Below, piece after piece: positions 1-8,900 of a stretch of DNA of 37,121 nucleotides. The stretch is from Accumulibacter sp. Lineage in GTDB: Bacteria > Pseudomonadota > Gammaproteobacteria > Burkholderiales > Rhodocyclaceae. Made by a program: the position numbers and the translations under genes. The notes under the pieces are model-generated. The model was not told the DNA's origin. It ran no database searches and saw nothing but the letters and a program-made list of their open reading frames with translations. Where the stretch lies: contig JACKLX010000025.1 of assembly GCA_024235695.1 (NCBI GenBank), positions 1-37,121 of the forward strand. The letters are read 5' to 3'. The number at the start of each line of letters is the position of its first letter. The first letter of the stretch is position 1.

Positions 1-2655
1 CGTATCGACGATGTTCTCGGCGAACCGCTGCGCCTCGCAGGCGCGCGCTTCAGCGGCGACGCGGCCGGTGATGTCGGTGAAGGTGATGACGACGCCGCCA
101 GTGCCGCTGTCGAAGGCCCGGTAGGGCTTCAGGCGCGCCTGATAGGATCTGCCGGTGATCGACCGCAGCTCACGCTCGCCGGCCTGGCCCGTAGCGAGCA
201 CCGCCTCGGCATCGACCAGCAGGTCCGGACCCTCGATATTCGACTTGATATCGGCCAACGGCCGGCCGACATCATTCGCCGTCAGGCGATAGAGGTCAGC
301 CGCCGCGCGCGTGAAGCAGCGGATGAACAACTGCTGATCGAGGAAAATGATGCCGCCGCTGACGTTGTCGAGCAGGTTGTTGAGGTCGCTCTGCGTCCTG
401 GCAAGATGGTCGATGTTGGCCTGCAACTCGCTATTCACCGTCACCAGCTCTTCGTTGACCGATTGCAGTTCCTCCTTGGACGTTTCCAGCTCCTCGACGG
501 TGGACTGCAGTTCCTCGTTGGTGGACTGCAGTTCCTCGTTGGTTGACATCAGCTCCTCGTTGGAGACCTGCTGCTTCTCGATCGTCGCTTGCAGGTTCTC
601 CCAGGTGTGGGCAAGGTCGCGCTCGAGCTCTTCGACGCGTCGCACTTCGGGCGAGGCCGGGTCGAGCGCCTCCTTGGCCGCTTCGCTCGCCGCTGCCCGC
701 GGCAGATCCTGAAAGCTCACCAGCAGCAAGGGCTGATCGGCGTCCGGCGTATCGAGCAGGTGGACGCTCAGGCCGACCGTCTGAAAATCGTCGCCGACGC
801 GCACCGACACCGGGCGCTTGCTGGTCGCGATTCCGTGTTCGGAAGCCTTGAGCAGCGCGGCGCGCAGTTCGAGTTGAAGACCCTCCAGCGCCATATCGAC
901 GACGTTCAGCGTCGCTTGTCCGGGTGCCGGGCGCAGGAAACGGCCGGTGTCACCGTGCACGAAGACGATGCGGCCAGCCGGGTCGGTGACCACCGACGCC
1001 GGCGCGAAGGACTGCAGCAAGGCCCGGCGGGTGAGCTCGGCGAGGTTGGCCGGCTTGTTCTTCTTGCTCGCCTCGTCGGCGACCCGGCTGGTGCTTGCCA
1101 TTGGCCACGAGATTCCCGCGCCCAGCCAGAGGCGAGTCGAGGAAGCTGTGCCGATCGCCCGGTAGAACTTCCACTTGCGGTCGATCGGTGCAAACAGCTC
1201 GGAATGCCCGCCGACGCTCTCGGCCGGCGACAGGAAGAGGACGCCATGCGGCCGCAAGGCGTAGTGCAGCGACGGAATCAGGCGCTCCTGCAGCGCCGGT
1301 TCGAGATAGATCAGCACGTTGCGGCAACTGATCAGATCCAGCCTGGTGAATGGCGGATCCTTGATGAGGTTCTGGATAGCGAAGACGACCATCTCGCGAA
1401 TCTCTTTCCTGATCCGATAACCGGCGTCCTCCTTGATGAAGAATCGCTGCAGCCGTTGCGGCGTGAGATCGGCGGCGATGTTCGGCGGATAGAAGCCGGC
1501 GCGAGCGGTGGCGATCGAATCCTCGTCGAGATCGGTACTGTAGATCTGGGCCTTGAATGGCTGCGGCATGCTGTCCATGATCTCGCGCAGCAGCATGGCA
1601 ATCGAGTACGCCTCCTCACCGGAGGCGCAGCCCGCCACCCAGACGCGGAAAACGTAATCGTCGGGCCGGTCGCCGGTCAGCAACTGCGGCAGGATGTCGC
1701 CTTGCAGGGCAGCGAATGCCTCCGGATCGCGAAAGAAACTGGTGACGTTGATCAGCAGATCCTTGAACAGCGCCTGGCTCTCGTCGGCATGAGCCTCGAT
1801 GCAGGCACGGTAACTGGCGATGTCGGGCAACTGGTGGTGTACCACCCGCCGCGCGATGCGCCGGCTGACCGTACCCTTCTTGTAGTGTGAGAAATCGTGC
1901 CCGGTGGCTGCGCGCAGCAGTCTCAGCACCGCTTCGATCTCGTCGGCATTTTCTGCCGCGGCCGGTGTCGACGGCGCCGGTGACCCTTCCCGGCAGGTGG
2001 CGAGCTGGCGCGTGGCAGCCAGCAGCACCGTCGGCATGTCGGCGACCGGAACGACGTGCGTGGCATATCCGGCCCGGATGGCGCTCTGTGGCATGCCGGC
2101 GAATTTTGCCGAAGCCGGCTCCTGGACGAGGGTGATACCGCCCGCGCCGTGGATTGCGCGCAGCCCGAGGGTGCCGTCGGTGCCGGTGCCGGAAAGAACG
2201 ACACCGACCGCGTTGTCACCCTGGTCGTCGGCCAGCGAGCGCAGGAAGGCGTCGATCGGCATCCGCTGGCCGCGTGGCAGGATTGGCGCAAAAAGGCACA
2301 GTTGGCCGTTGCTGATGGTCATGTCCTGATTCGGCGGGATGACGTAAACGTGGTCGACGCAGACCACCGCGCGATCCGTGGCCTCGAGCACCGGCATCGC
2401 CGTCGAGCGTTGCAGGATCTCGGCCAGGAGGCTGGCGTGGCCGGGGTCGAGGTGCAGCACGAGAACGAAAGCGAGGCCGCTTTCCGACGGCAGGTGGCGG
2501 AAGAATTCCTCGTAGGCTTCGAGGCCGCCGGCCGAGGCGCCGATACCGACGATTGGCCAGCGCGTACGCTCGCGGCTCACTGTCGAGGCCTCGGGGCGGC
2601 TGGCTGGGCTGGCCGCCGCGGGCGGCCCGACGCCTGTCTTCTGGATACTGTTCAC
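1..2655 (-). CDS. CheB-CheR-PAS hybrid protein (C-terminus cut by the window edge)
   Basis: Chemotaxis-type methylesterase/methyltransferase fusion with PAS domains. The 885 codons in the window are open to base 1, so the C-terminus, probably a kinase or another PAS, is missing. A CheB-like domain spans about residues 33-215, with catalytic candidates Ser41 (GIGASAGG), His68 and Asp160 (GTGTDG). CheR follows at about 235-500 with the SAM-binding motif AGCASGEEAYS near 340. Next come a PAS-like domain (about 545-645), a coiled coil of repeated EELQST-type heptads (about 690-740), and a PAS domain reaching the edge. No receiver domain precedes CheB, so control by direct phosphorylation is unlikely. 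The GTG start at 2655 was chosen because GGAG lies 8 bases upstream and no in-frame ATG fits better. It is 51 bases downstream of the histidine kinase on the same strand, so co-transcription is likely. The family is usually a soluble sensor; its substrate here is unknown. Confidence 0.9.
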   Translation of the reverse strand, partial: MNSIQKTGVGPPAAASPASRPEASTVSRERTRWPIVGIGASAGGLEAYEEFFRHLPSESGLAFVLVLHLDPGHASLLAEILQRSTAMPVLEATDRAVVCVDHVYVIPPNQDMTISNGQLCLFAPILPRGQRMPIDAFLRSLADDQGDNAVGVVLSGTGTDGTLGLRAIHGAGGITLVQEPASAKFAGMPQSAIRAGYATHVVPVADMPTVLLAATRQLATCREGSPAPSTPAAAENADEIEAVLRLLRAATGHDFSHYKKGTVSRRIARRVVHHQLPDIASYRACIEAHADESQALFKDLLINVTSFFRDPEAFAALQGDILPQLLTGDRPDDYVFRVWVAGCASGEEAYSIAMLLREIMDSMPQPFKAQIYSTDLDEDSIATARAGFYPPNIAADLTPQRLQRFFIKEDAGYRIRKEIREMVVFAIQNLIKDPPFTRLDLISCRNVLIYLEPALQERLIPSLHYALRPHGVLFLSPAESVGGHSELFAPIDRKWKFYRAIGTASSTRLWLGAGISWPMASTSRVADEASKKNKPANLAELTRRALLQSFAPASVVTDPAGRIVFVHGDTGRFLRPAPGQATLNVVDMALEGLQLELRAALLKASEHGIATSKRPVSVRVGDDFQTVGLSVHLLDTPDADQPLLLVSFQDLPRAAASEAAKEALDPASPEVRRVEELERDLAHTWENLQATIEKQQVSNEELMSTNEELQSTNEELQSTVEELETSKEELQSVNEELVTVNSELQANIDHLARTQSDLNNLLDNVSGGIIFLDQQLFIRCFTRAAADLYRLTANDVGRPLADIKSNIEGPDLLVDAEAVLATGQAGERELRSITGRSYQARLKPYRAFDSGTGGVVITFTDITGRVAAEARACEAQRFAENIVDT

Positions 2656-2706
2656 GGTGATATCTCCGATGCCTGGCGTGCGTGCTGATCGCTGGCGGCT
2701 GGCCAA

Positions 2707-3924
2707 TCAATCCGGCAGGCTGACGGTTACGGTGGTGCCGCCGTCAAGGACGCTGTCGAAGGTGATCTCGCCACCGTGCGCGCCAACGATGTCGCGCGCC
2801 ATGGTCAGCCCGAGGCCGGTTCCCTTGCCAACCGGTCGAGTGGTGTAAAAAGGATCAAAGACGCGTGGCAGCGCGCTTTGCTCGATGCCGACACCGTTGT
2901 CGCTGACCTCGATCAGCGCCTGCTGGCCGTCGAAACGGCTGCGTACTCGCACCTCGCCGGTCGCGCCTTTGCCCGCGATCGCCTGCACCGCGTTGTTGAG
3001 GATCGCCAGCAAGGCCTGCGCGAGATGTCCCGGCAAGCACAGCAGCGGCTTGACTTCCCCCAACTCGCAGATCATCACCGCGCCAGGGGCGAGCTTCTTC
3101 TCGGCCATCTTGCACGCCGAGCGCAGGAGTTGGTTGAGGTCTACGACGTCCTCCTGCGGCTTGTCGACGTTGGAAAAGCCCTTGAGGTCGCCGACGATTC
3201 GCGCGACCCGATCGACGCCGCCGATGCTGTCGTGGAGCAGCGCCGAGAAGTCCTCGAGCAGGAAGTCGAGATCAGCGTCGCTGCCGAGCGCTTCGCCGCC
3301 CGGCAGCGTCTTGAGCGATGCGGCCAGGCTCGCCAGCCGGCCAAGGTAGGTCTCCGCCGTGCGCAGGTTGCTGCGCACAAAGGAGATTGGATTGTTGATT
3401 TCGTGCGCCACGCCGGCTGCCAGCGCACCCACCGAGGCCAGTCGTTCGGCCTGGTAGGCCTGGCGCTGGCGTTCGTCGAGCAGGGTCACCTGCGCGGCAA
3501 CGCGGCCGTCAAAGTCTGCCGAAAGGGAGCGGTAGCGGGCCTGCGACTCGGCCAGCGCGACGTCAAGTTTCGCCAGCGCTGCGAGATCTGCCTGCCCGGC
3601 CGCGTGCCGAGCCGCCAATTCGATCTCGAGGCGCAACGGCGCCAGCAGCAGCTGGGCGATTACCGTGGCAGCGGCAGCGCGCGCCTCGGGCCGCGCCGAC
3701 GGTGCCTGCAGGTAGGCGATCGGCTCATTTTCGCGCCAGACCTCGACCCGCGAGTCGATGGCCAGCCCGGGGCTGCCGCCGATCACCGTGCCGGCCAGGT
3801 CCTGGAGAGCGACCGGCGAATCGAGCAGCACGGCCAGTGACGCGCACAGGCGGTCGACTTCCGCCGGCAGCAGCAAGGCCGTGATGGCGCGGTGTTGATC
3901 GAAGGTACTGGCTGTCTCGGACAC
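2707..3924 (-). CDS. Soluble sensor histidine kinase
   Basis: Histidine kinase of 405 residues without transmembrane segments. Residues 1-110 form an unrecognised input domain and about 115-160 a coiled coil. The H-box is GVAHEINNP with phospho-acceptor His174. The HATPase_c domain follows, with an N-box (NNAVQAI, near 305), G1 (DNGVGIE, near 337) and G2 (GKGTGLGL, near 363). It should autophosphorylate and pass phosphate to a receiver, most likely one of the response regulators encoded just upstream (4132-4698 or 4719-6038). The start at 3924 is a GTG with only a weak GGGG-type ribosome site. The frame stays open upstream to 3988 but without an ATG. The H-box closely resembles that of the kinase at 14520-16178, which suggests related pathways. 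The identification as a kinase is firm; the signal and partner are not known. Confidence 0.9.
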   Translation of the reverse strand: MSETASTFDQHRAITALLLPAEVDRLCASLAVLLDSPVALQDLAGTVIGGSPGLAIDSRVEVWRENEPIAYLQAPSARPEARAAAATVIAQLLLAPLRLEIELAARHAAGQADLAALAKLDVALAESQARYRSLSADFDGRVAAQVTLLDERQRQAYQAERLASVGALAAGVAHEINNPISFVRSNLRTAETYLGRLASLAASLKTLPGGEALGSDADLDFLLEDFSALLHDSIGGVDRVARIVGDLKGFSNVDKPQEDVVDLNQLLRSACKMAEKKLAPGAVMICELGEVKPLLCLPGHLAQALLAILNNAVQAIAGKGATGEVRVRSRFDGQQALIEVSDNGVGIEQSALPRVFDPFYTTRPVGKGTGLGLTMARDIVGAHGGEITFDSVLDGGTTVTVSLPD

Positions 3925-4131
3925 AGCGACCCCGCGGTTCGGTGAGCCAGACGCGCCGTCGGCGGTGTTTCCGGCGGGCAGCGTCGGTCAGGAGTTGTCG
4001 GCCGCCGCTGGCGTTTCCCGACGACCATGTCCGCCAACGATACGCCCTTGGCGCTGATCTGTGCGTCTTTTCGGGCCTCCTGCGACATCTCTTGCCGCGG
4101 CGGCAATGCGCTGCCTCGCGCGCGGCGCGTT
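3925..4131. other. Intergenic gap with no supported gene
   Basis: This 207-base gap separates the response regulator stop from the kinase start on the minus strand. A minus-strand reading frame from an ATG at about 4091, preceded by no clear ribosome site, runs through it and into the kinase in another frame. Its first 25 or so residues look protein-like, then it becomes Pro/Arg-rich. No terminator or promoter was recognised. Confidence 0.4.
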
Positions 4132-4698
4132 TCAGTCGCGCTTCAGCGCGTCCGGGTCGAGCATTACCGAGCCGTCCGGCCCCCACAGGACGCGCGTGAT
4201 GCCGGGTTCGAGTGCTTCCAGCCGCCTGCGCTCGAAATCCTCGGCGCTGAGCTGGCCGCGGCTGAGTCGTGCCTGGTCGGCGATTTTTTGCGTTTCGTTC
4301 TGCAGTTCCTGGAACGCCAGGGCTTGCGCGATGGTCGCCACCAACTCGTAGTCGTTCCACGGTTTGGCGATGAAGCGCAGGATGCCGGCTTCATTGATCG
4401 CGGCGATCAGGCCATTCAGGTCGGCATAGCCGGAGAGGATCAGGCGGGCGGCGTTCGGTTGCAGCTCGCGAAACTCCTTGAGAAAGGCGACGCCGTCCAT
4501 GCCGGGCATGCGGTAATCGGAAAGTACCAGGTCGTAAGGCATACCGAAGGCGTTTTCCAGCGCCTGGACGGGGTCCATGCAGGTATCCACGGTCAGCGGA
4601 AACACCTTGCCAGCAGTGGCGCAAGGCGTTATCGCGAGCAGTCGGCGCAGGGACTTGAGAATGTTGTCTTCGTCATCGACGATCAGAATCCGGGGCAT
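4132..4698 (-). CDS. Response regulator, receiver domain with short C-terminal tail
   Basis: 188 residues. A CheY-like receiver covers about 1-130 with the acidic pair DDE at 8-10, phospho-acceptor Asp61 (VLSDYRMPGMDG) and the conserved Lys in FIAKPWND. The remaining 60 residues are a helical linker and a short tail (WGPDGSVMLDPDALKRD) with no recognised output domain. The segment between receiver positions 24 and 42 is longer than usual for CheY. The ATG at 4698 has a strong AAGGAG site. It lies 20 bases downstream of the receiver/HD-GYP gene and upstream of the histidine kinase, so the three probably form one transcript. It may act as a phosphate shuttle or through protein contacts. The same KPW[N/D]D signature occurs in the receivers at 4719-6038 and 7650-8828. 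Confidence 0.9.
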   Translation of the reverse strand: MPRILIVDDEDNILKSLRRLLAITPCATAGKVFPLTVDTCMDPVQALENAFGMPYDLVLSDYRMPGMDGVAFLKEFRELQPNAARLILSGYADLNGLIAAINEAGILRFIAKPWNDYELVATIAQALAFQELQNETQKIADQARLSRGQLSAEDFERRRLEALEPGITRVLWGPDGSVMLDPDALKRD

Positions 4699-4718
4699 GT
4701 CGGGGCTCCTTCTCGAAG

Positions 4719-6038
4719 CTAGCGCGACTTGCCGTCGCGTCGGATGTGGAGTACCAGAGGCAAGTCTTCACGCTGGGCGTAGGTCTGTATTTCCCGTACC
4801 AGGTTGGCGTCCAGCAGGTAGTCCGCGGCGAGCAGCAAGGTGCCATCGCGGGCCATCAGGTCGCGGGCCAGGACCATGCCGGCCTTCAGCTGGTCGACCG
4901 CTACCTGCGCTGCCTGCGGCGGCTCTTCATGTGGCGCTCCCAGCAGTTGTAGCAGCGCGTCGATCACCGTCGGACAGTAACGCTTGCCGCGCGACTTGAC
5001 CAGCAGCGCCCTGGCATCGTCAGGGTTGAATCGTCTGTCCGACAGGGTGCCGATCTGCAATCCGTCGTAGTCGTTGGCGACCGCCAGGATGCGGGCTCCC
5101 AGGGGTATGCCGAGGCCCTGCAGGCCATCGGGAAAACCCTGCCCGTCGAAGCGTTCGTGATGCGCCCGGATCAGGTCGGCCGCTCCCTTCAGATCGGCCA
5201 GCGGCATCAGGGCATTGGCGCCCGCCAGGCTGTGCTTGCGGTAACGCCCCAGCTCCTCGGCGTTCAATCTCGGTACCGGCTTGGCCAACATTGCGTCGGA
5301 GAAGCCGATCTTGCCGATGTCGTGCAGCAGGCCGGCGATGAAGACATCCTGCTGCGCCTTGGCATCGAGCGCCAACTGGATCGCCAGTTTGCGCGCCAGG
5401 TCGGCAACCCGGCGGGCGTGCCCGCCTGCCGACCCTTCGCGCAGTTCCATCAGGGCCGAGAAGACCTTGATCGAGACCAGAAAACTCTGCTTGAGCGTGT
5501 CGTTGGCCAGATTGAGGAAGCCATTGACCTGTTCCAGTTCGGCGGTACGTTCGCTGACCCGCGCCTCGAGGTCGCTGTTGAGCGCCTTGAGCTCCTCGTT
5601 CTGGCTTCGGGTCAAGGCCAGCAGTCGGCTGTTCTCGCTCTGCAGTTGCTGACGTTCGAGGGCATCGCGGACAATCAGCACGATGTCGTTGTCGTCCCAG
5701 GGCTTGGAGATGTAACGGTAGATTTCGCCCTTGTTGATCGCGTTGACCGTCGAAGCGATATCGGCATAGCCGGTGAGCAGGATGCGCACGACGCGAGGCC
5801 AGGCGGTCCGCACCCGCTCAAGAAACTGCGCGCCGTCCATTTCCGGCATGCGCATGTCGGAAATCACCAGGTCGACGTTTTCCCGCTCCAGCAGATCGAG
5901 ACCGCCGGCGCCGCTCTCGGACGTCAGAATTCGATAGCCGCAGGGGCGGAACAGGCGGCGCAAGGCGCTGAGGATCGACGGCTCGTCATCGACCAGGAGG
6001 AGCGTCGGCGGGGTCGGCGCCGAAATCTGTTCGGTCAT
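4719..6038 (-). CDS. Receiver/HD-GYP response regulator (RpfG-like c-di-GMP phosphodiesterase)
   Basis: 439 residues. The receiver domain (about 11-130) has phospho-acceptor Asp61 (VISDMRMPEMDG) and the Lys of YISKPWDD. A coiled coil (about 130-180) leads to an HD-GYP domain (about 185-375) with HD at 239-240 in LLHDIGKIG and the second motif HHERFDGQGFP at 293-303. The usual GYP is GFP here, a mild change, and NDYD replaces the common DxYD. HD-GYP proteins degrade cyclic di-GMP, so this gene would link a kinase to second-messenger turnover. A 60-residue C-terminal extension has no assigned role. The ATG at 6038 follows a GAGAAG ribosome site. It heads the minus-strand run ending in the CheB/CheR gene and is transcribed away from the second HD-GYP gene at 6334. 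Activity is predicted, not shown. Confidence 0.92.
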   Translation of the reverse strand: MTEQISAPTPPTLLLVDDEPSILSALRRLFRPCGYRILTSESGAGGLDLLERENVDLVISDMRMPEMDGAQFLERVRTAWPRVVRILLTGYADIASTVNAINKGEIYRYISKPWDDNDIVLIVRDALERQQLQSENSRLLALTRSQNEELKALNSDLEARVSERTAELEQVNGFLNLANDTLKQSFLVSIKVFSALMELREGSAGGHARRVADLARKLAIQLALDAKAQQDVFIAGLLHDIGKIGFSDAMLAKPVPRLNAEELGRYRKHSLAGANALMPLADLKGAADLIRAHHERFDGQGFPDGLQGLGIPLGARILAVANDYDGLQIGTLSDRRFNPDDARALLVKSRGKRYCPTVIDALLQLLGAPHEEPPQAAQVAVDQLKAGMVLARDLMARDGTLLLAADYLLDANLVREIQTYAQREDLPLVLHIRRDGKSR

Positions 6039-6333
6039 CTTCTCGCACCTGTTGTTTCAGCGTTGCAGCGGGCGAGGCGGTTCCCGAGCGCTCTCTGCAA
6101 GCGGATCCGCGACCCCGCCGTGGTGATCAGCCGGCCCTCCGGCGAGCGGCGGAATCAGAAGGGCTGGCGCCCGCACTGCCTTGCTCTCCTGTCAGCTCCG
6201 CACTGTACCTCATTCACCGCGGCGCTTGTAGGTCTTGTCGCCCTGATCTGGTCGCTCGGCGGCCGCCTTTTGTCACACCACATGAACGCGAAAGGGTATT
6301 GTCGGAGTCTTCGCGGTCAGCGGGTTGTTCGGC

Positions 6334-7653
6334 ATGGAAGATCCTGTGTATGTTGCCCCGGCGCAGCTTGCCATTGGCATGTTCGTGATTCTTGAGCTGT
6401 CGTGGCTGCAGCATCCGTTCAGCTTCAGCAGCTTCCTCGTGCAGAACGAGGATCAACTGGCCACGCTGCGCCGGCTGGGTTTGCGGCGGATTCGGATCGA
6501 CCCCTTGCGCAGCAAGCGGGTCGCGGCGACGATCGCGGACGAGCAGGTGGAGCAGGCCGATCTGCTGGATCTGCCGGAGTCGTCGGCGTCGCCGGAGTCG
6601 CCGGAGCCAGGGCCCACGCACGCGCCAACGCGGCCGGTAGTGCCGACGGTCGCCGATCCTGCGGCGTCGCGCAGCGAACACCATCGACGGCTGTGCGCCA
6701 GTATCGCAAGTGCCGAGCGGCAGGCGGCGCAGGCGGCCCAGGTGGTCCGCCAGACGACCGCCCGCTTTCTCGCCGAACCGACCGTAGCGATCGCCCGGGT
6801 CAACGATCTGGTGACCGGGATCACCGACTCCTTGCTTGGCGTCGGTGAGGTGATGGTCCACCTGCTCGGCGAAAAGGACGGCGGCGATGAGCTCTATCAC
6901 CACTCGCTCAACGTCGCCGTGCTGGCGTTGATCCTTGGCAAGGCGATGGCGGTCGATGTCGAAAGTCTGCGGCTGATCGGCGTGTCGGCGATCTTTCACG
7001 ATCTCGGCATGGTCGCCATGACGGCGGGCGCGCAGCTCCAGTGCGGAGCGCTCGCTGTCGACCAGGAGGCGCAGTTGCGCCAGCATTGCGAGGCCGGCGC
7101 CAGGATGGCGTTGCAGTGTGGCTTGCCCGAGACGGTTGCGACGGTCCTGCTGCAGCATCACGAACACCTCGACGGCAGTGGCTACCCCTATCGCCTGTCC
7201 GGCGATCAGATCGGGCAGGCGGCGCGAGTGGTGGCGATCGCCAATCACTACGACCACCTGTGCAATGCGAACCGTGCCGCTGCTGCGGTGACGCCCTACG
7301 AGGCCTTGTCGACGATGTTTGCGAGGCAGAAGCACTGGTTTGACGCAGCCATGCTGGCGAGGCTGGTGCGCGTCCTGGGAGTCTACCCGCCGGGCAGCCT
7401 GGTGCAACTGTCCAGCGGCGCCATGGCCATGGTGATCTCGGCCAACGCGGCGCGGCCCCTGCGGCCGATGCTGCTCGTCCATGACCCGGCGATCCCTCGC
7501 GAGGAGGCACTGATCCTGGACCTCGAGCAAGCGCCGGAGATCAGCATCAGCAAGGCATTGCGGGCCAGCGCTCTGGCGCCGGCGGAGCATGAATATCTCT
7601 GTCCGGGGAAACGCGTGGCGTATTTCTTCGGCGAGGATACGCGAACCGGCTAG
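6334..7653 (+). CDS. DUF3391/HD-GYP domain protein
   Basis: 439 residues. The N-terminal DUF3391-type domain (about 1-75: VYVAPAQLAIGMFV, later LRRLGLRRIRIDP) is followed by a Pro/Ser-rich linker (about 80-115) and an HD-GYP domain (about 150-340). HD is at 222-223 in IFHDLGM, where the usual Lys of HDxGK is Met. The second motif HHEHLDGSGYP is intact at 275-285. Residues 340-439 form a C-terminal region seen in this type of protein. The predicted role is cyclic di-GMP phosphodiesterase, although the HDLGM change could weaken catalysis. The ATG at 6334 is preferred over an in-frame TTG at 6325; neither has a strong ribosome site. Its TAG stop overlaps the TAG stop of the convergent receiver-PAS gene. 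Confidence 0.88.
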   Translation: MEDPVYVAPAQLAIGMFVILELSWLQHPFSFSSFLVQNEDQLATLRRLGLRRIRIDPLRSKRVAATIADEQVEQADLLDLPESSASPESPEPGPTHAPTRPVVPTVADPAASRSEHHRRLCASIASAERQAAQAAQVVRQTTARFLAEPTVAIARVNDLVTGITDSLLGVGEVMVHLLGEKDGGDELYHHSLNVAVLALILGKAMAVDVESLRLIGVSAIFHDLGMVAMTAGAQLQCGALAVDQEAQLRQHCEAGARMALQCGLPETVATVLLQHHEHLDGSGYPYRLSGDQIGQAARVVAIANHYDHLCNANRAAAAVTPYEALSTMFARQKHWFDAAMLARLVRVLGVYPPGSLVQLSSGAMAMVISANAARPLRPMLLVHDPAIPREEALILDLEQAPEISISKALRASALAPAEHEYLCPGKRVAYFFGEDTRTG

Positions 7654-8828
7654 GCTTGGTCGGCGCTGCCGGTGGCAGCTGTCAGCGGTCCGGGCAATGC
7701 AAAGCAGAAGACGTGGCCGCTCAGCTGGTGGTGACGTTCTTGCCGGTGGGCGTGCCATTGGCAGTTGTCGCCGTTGCGGAGTTCGAAGTGACCGCTGCTG
7801 CGACCGGCCGCGGCTGCGAAATGCGCGAACAGGGCAGCGCTGGCCTGCGGCGGGGTCGCCGCCTGTCCGGCGATCCAGCGCAGGATCGACTCGCCAGCGG
7901 AGGACGATAGCAGTTCGTCCGGCAGCGACCACATGTCGTGCAGGCGGCGATTGATGCGCGACAGCCTGCGTTCGGCGTCGAGCACCAGCAAACCCTCCGA
8001 GCTTGCCTCCAGCACCGATGCCATTTCGGCGTTCAATCTTTGCAGCGACGACTCGATGGTTCGCTCGTGTCGAAGGTCGTGCGCCAGTACGAGAACGTAG
8101 GGCCAGGCACCGTCAGCGGCCTTTGCGGTGGACTTGCGCACCGGCAGCAAGCTGCCGTCCGCGTGCAGGTATTCGGTCTCGACCGCATGCAGAGCCCGGA
8201 AATCGCCCGACGCCATCTCGTCCCAGTAGCAGTGATCCAGCGGCAGCGGCTCGATCTCGCTGATCGCCCGGCCGCTGAGTGTGGCCGCTTCATGGCCCAG
8301 CAAGGCGCCGGCCGCGGCATTGGCGGCGCTGATTAACCGCCTTTGCACATCGACCAGCAGCAAGGCGTCGGGAATGGCGTCGATGATCGCCCGGTTGAGC
8401 GCTGAAACGCGGGCATTTTCGCTTTTCAGTTCGTGGTGCGCGAAGGCGCCGGCAATCTGCTCGCGCAGCAACTGGTCGTCCCACGGCTTGGTCAGAAACT
8501 TGTAGATGGCGCCGGTATTGATCGCGTCGGTGATCGAGTTGAGTTCGGTGTATCCGGACAACACGATGCGAATGGTATCGGGGTACCTGTCCTTGACCTT
8601 GCTCAGGAACTGCGAGCCGGTCATGACCGGCATCCGCTGGTCGGTGACGATGACGCCTACCGGCTCTCTTTCAAGGATCGCGAGACCGTCCTCGCCGCTG
8701 GTTGCCAGATGGATGACGTAGCCGTCACGGCGCAGCATGCGCTGCAGCGATCGCAGGATGCTCTCCTCGTCATCGACCAGCAAGAGGTGCCGGGCGGCTG
8801 TGCTCAACGGTGCGAAACGCAAGTCCAT
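7650..8828 (-). CDS. Receiver-PAS-PAS response regulator without catalytic output
   Basis: 392 residues. The receiver domain (about 13-135) has DDEE near 19-22, phospho-acceptor Asp63 (VIVTDQRMPVMTG) and FLTKPWDD. Two PAS-type domains follow (about 145-260, containing IDAIPDALLLVD; and about 272-385, containing VLEASSEGLLVLDAERRL). No kinase, GGDEF, EAL or HD-GYP domain follows, so the output must be a protein interaction unless the gene is shortened. The ATG at 8828 has a GGGGAG ribosome site. It lies 72 bases downstream of the MBL-fold gene on the same strand, so it may be read from the patatin operon or from its own promoter. The stop codon overlaps the stop of the convergent HD-GYP gene within a CTAG tetramer. 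Confidence 0.88.
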   Translation of the reverse strand: MDLRFAPLSTAARHLLLVDDEESILRSLQRMLRRDGYVIHLATSGEDGLAILEREPVGVIVTDQRMPVMTGSQFLSKVKDRYPDTIRIVLSGYTELNSITDAINTGAIYKFLTKPWDDQLLREQIAGAFAHHELKSENARVSALNRAIIDAIPDALLLVDVQRRLISAANAAAGALLGHEAATLSGRAISEIEPLPLDHCYWDEMASGDFRALHAVETEYLHADGSLLPVRKSTAKAADGAWPYVLVLAHDLRHERTIESSLQRLNAEMASVLEASSEGLLVLDAERRLSRINRRLHDMWSLPDELLSSSAGESILRWIAGQAATPPQASAALFAHFAAAAGRSSGHFELRNGDNCQWHAHRQERHHQLSGHVFCFALPGPLTAATGSADQA

Positions 8829-8900
8829 CGGGCGCTCCCCGGCGCTTGTTGGCGGTCGACCAAGCGAACCACGGCGGCGCTTCGGGGCGCGCGCGCGGCC

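Noticed and set aside
589-1890. A 433-codon plus-strand frame at the left end
   Set aside because: The minus strand encodes the CheB-CheR-PAS protein through this stretch without interruption; the plus frame is its shadow.
6214-7932. A 572-codon minus-strand frame opposite the DUF3391/HD-GYP gene
   Set aside because: Arg/Gln-rich antisense translation; the plus strand has clear HD-GYP motifs.
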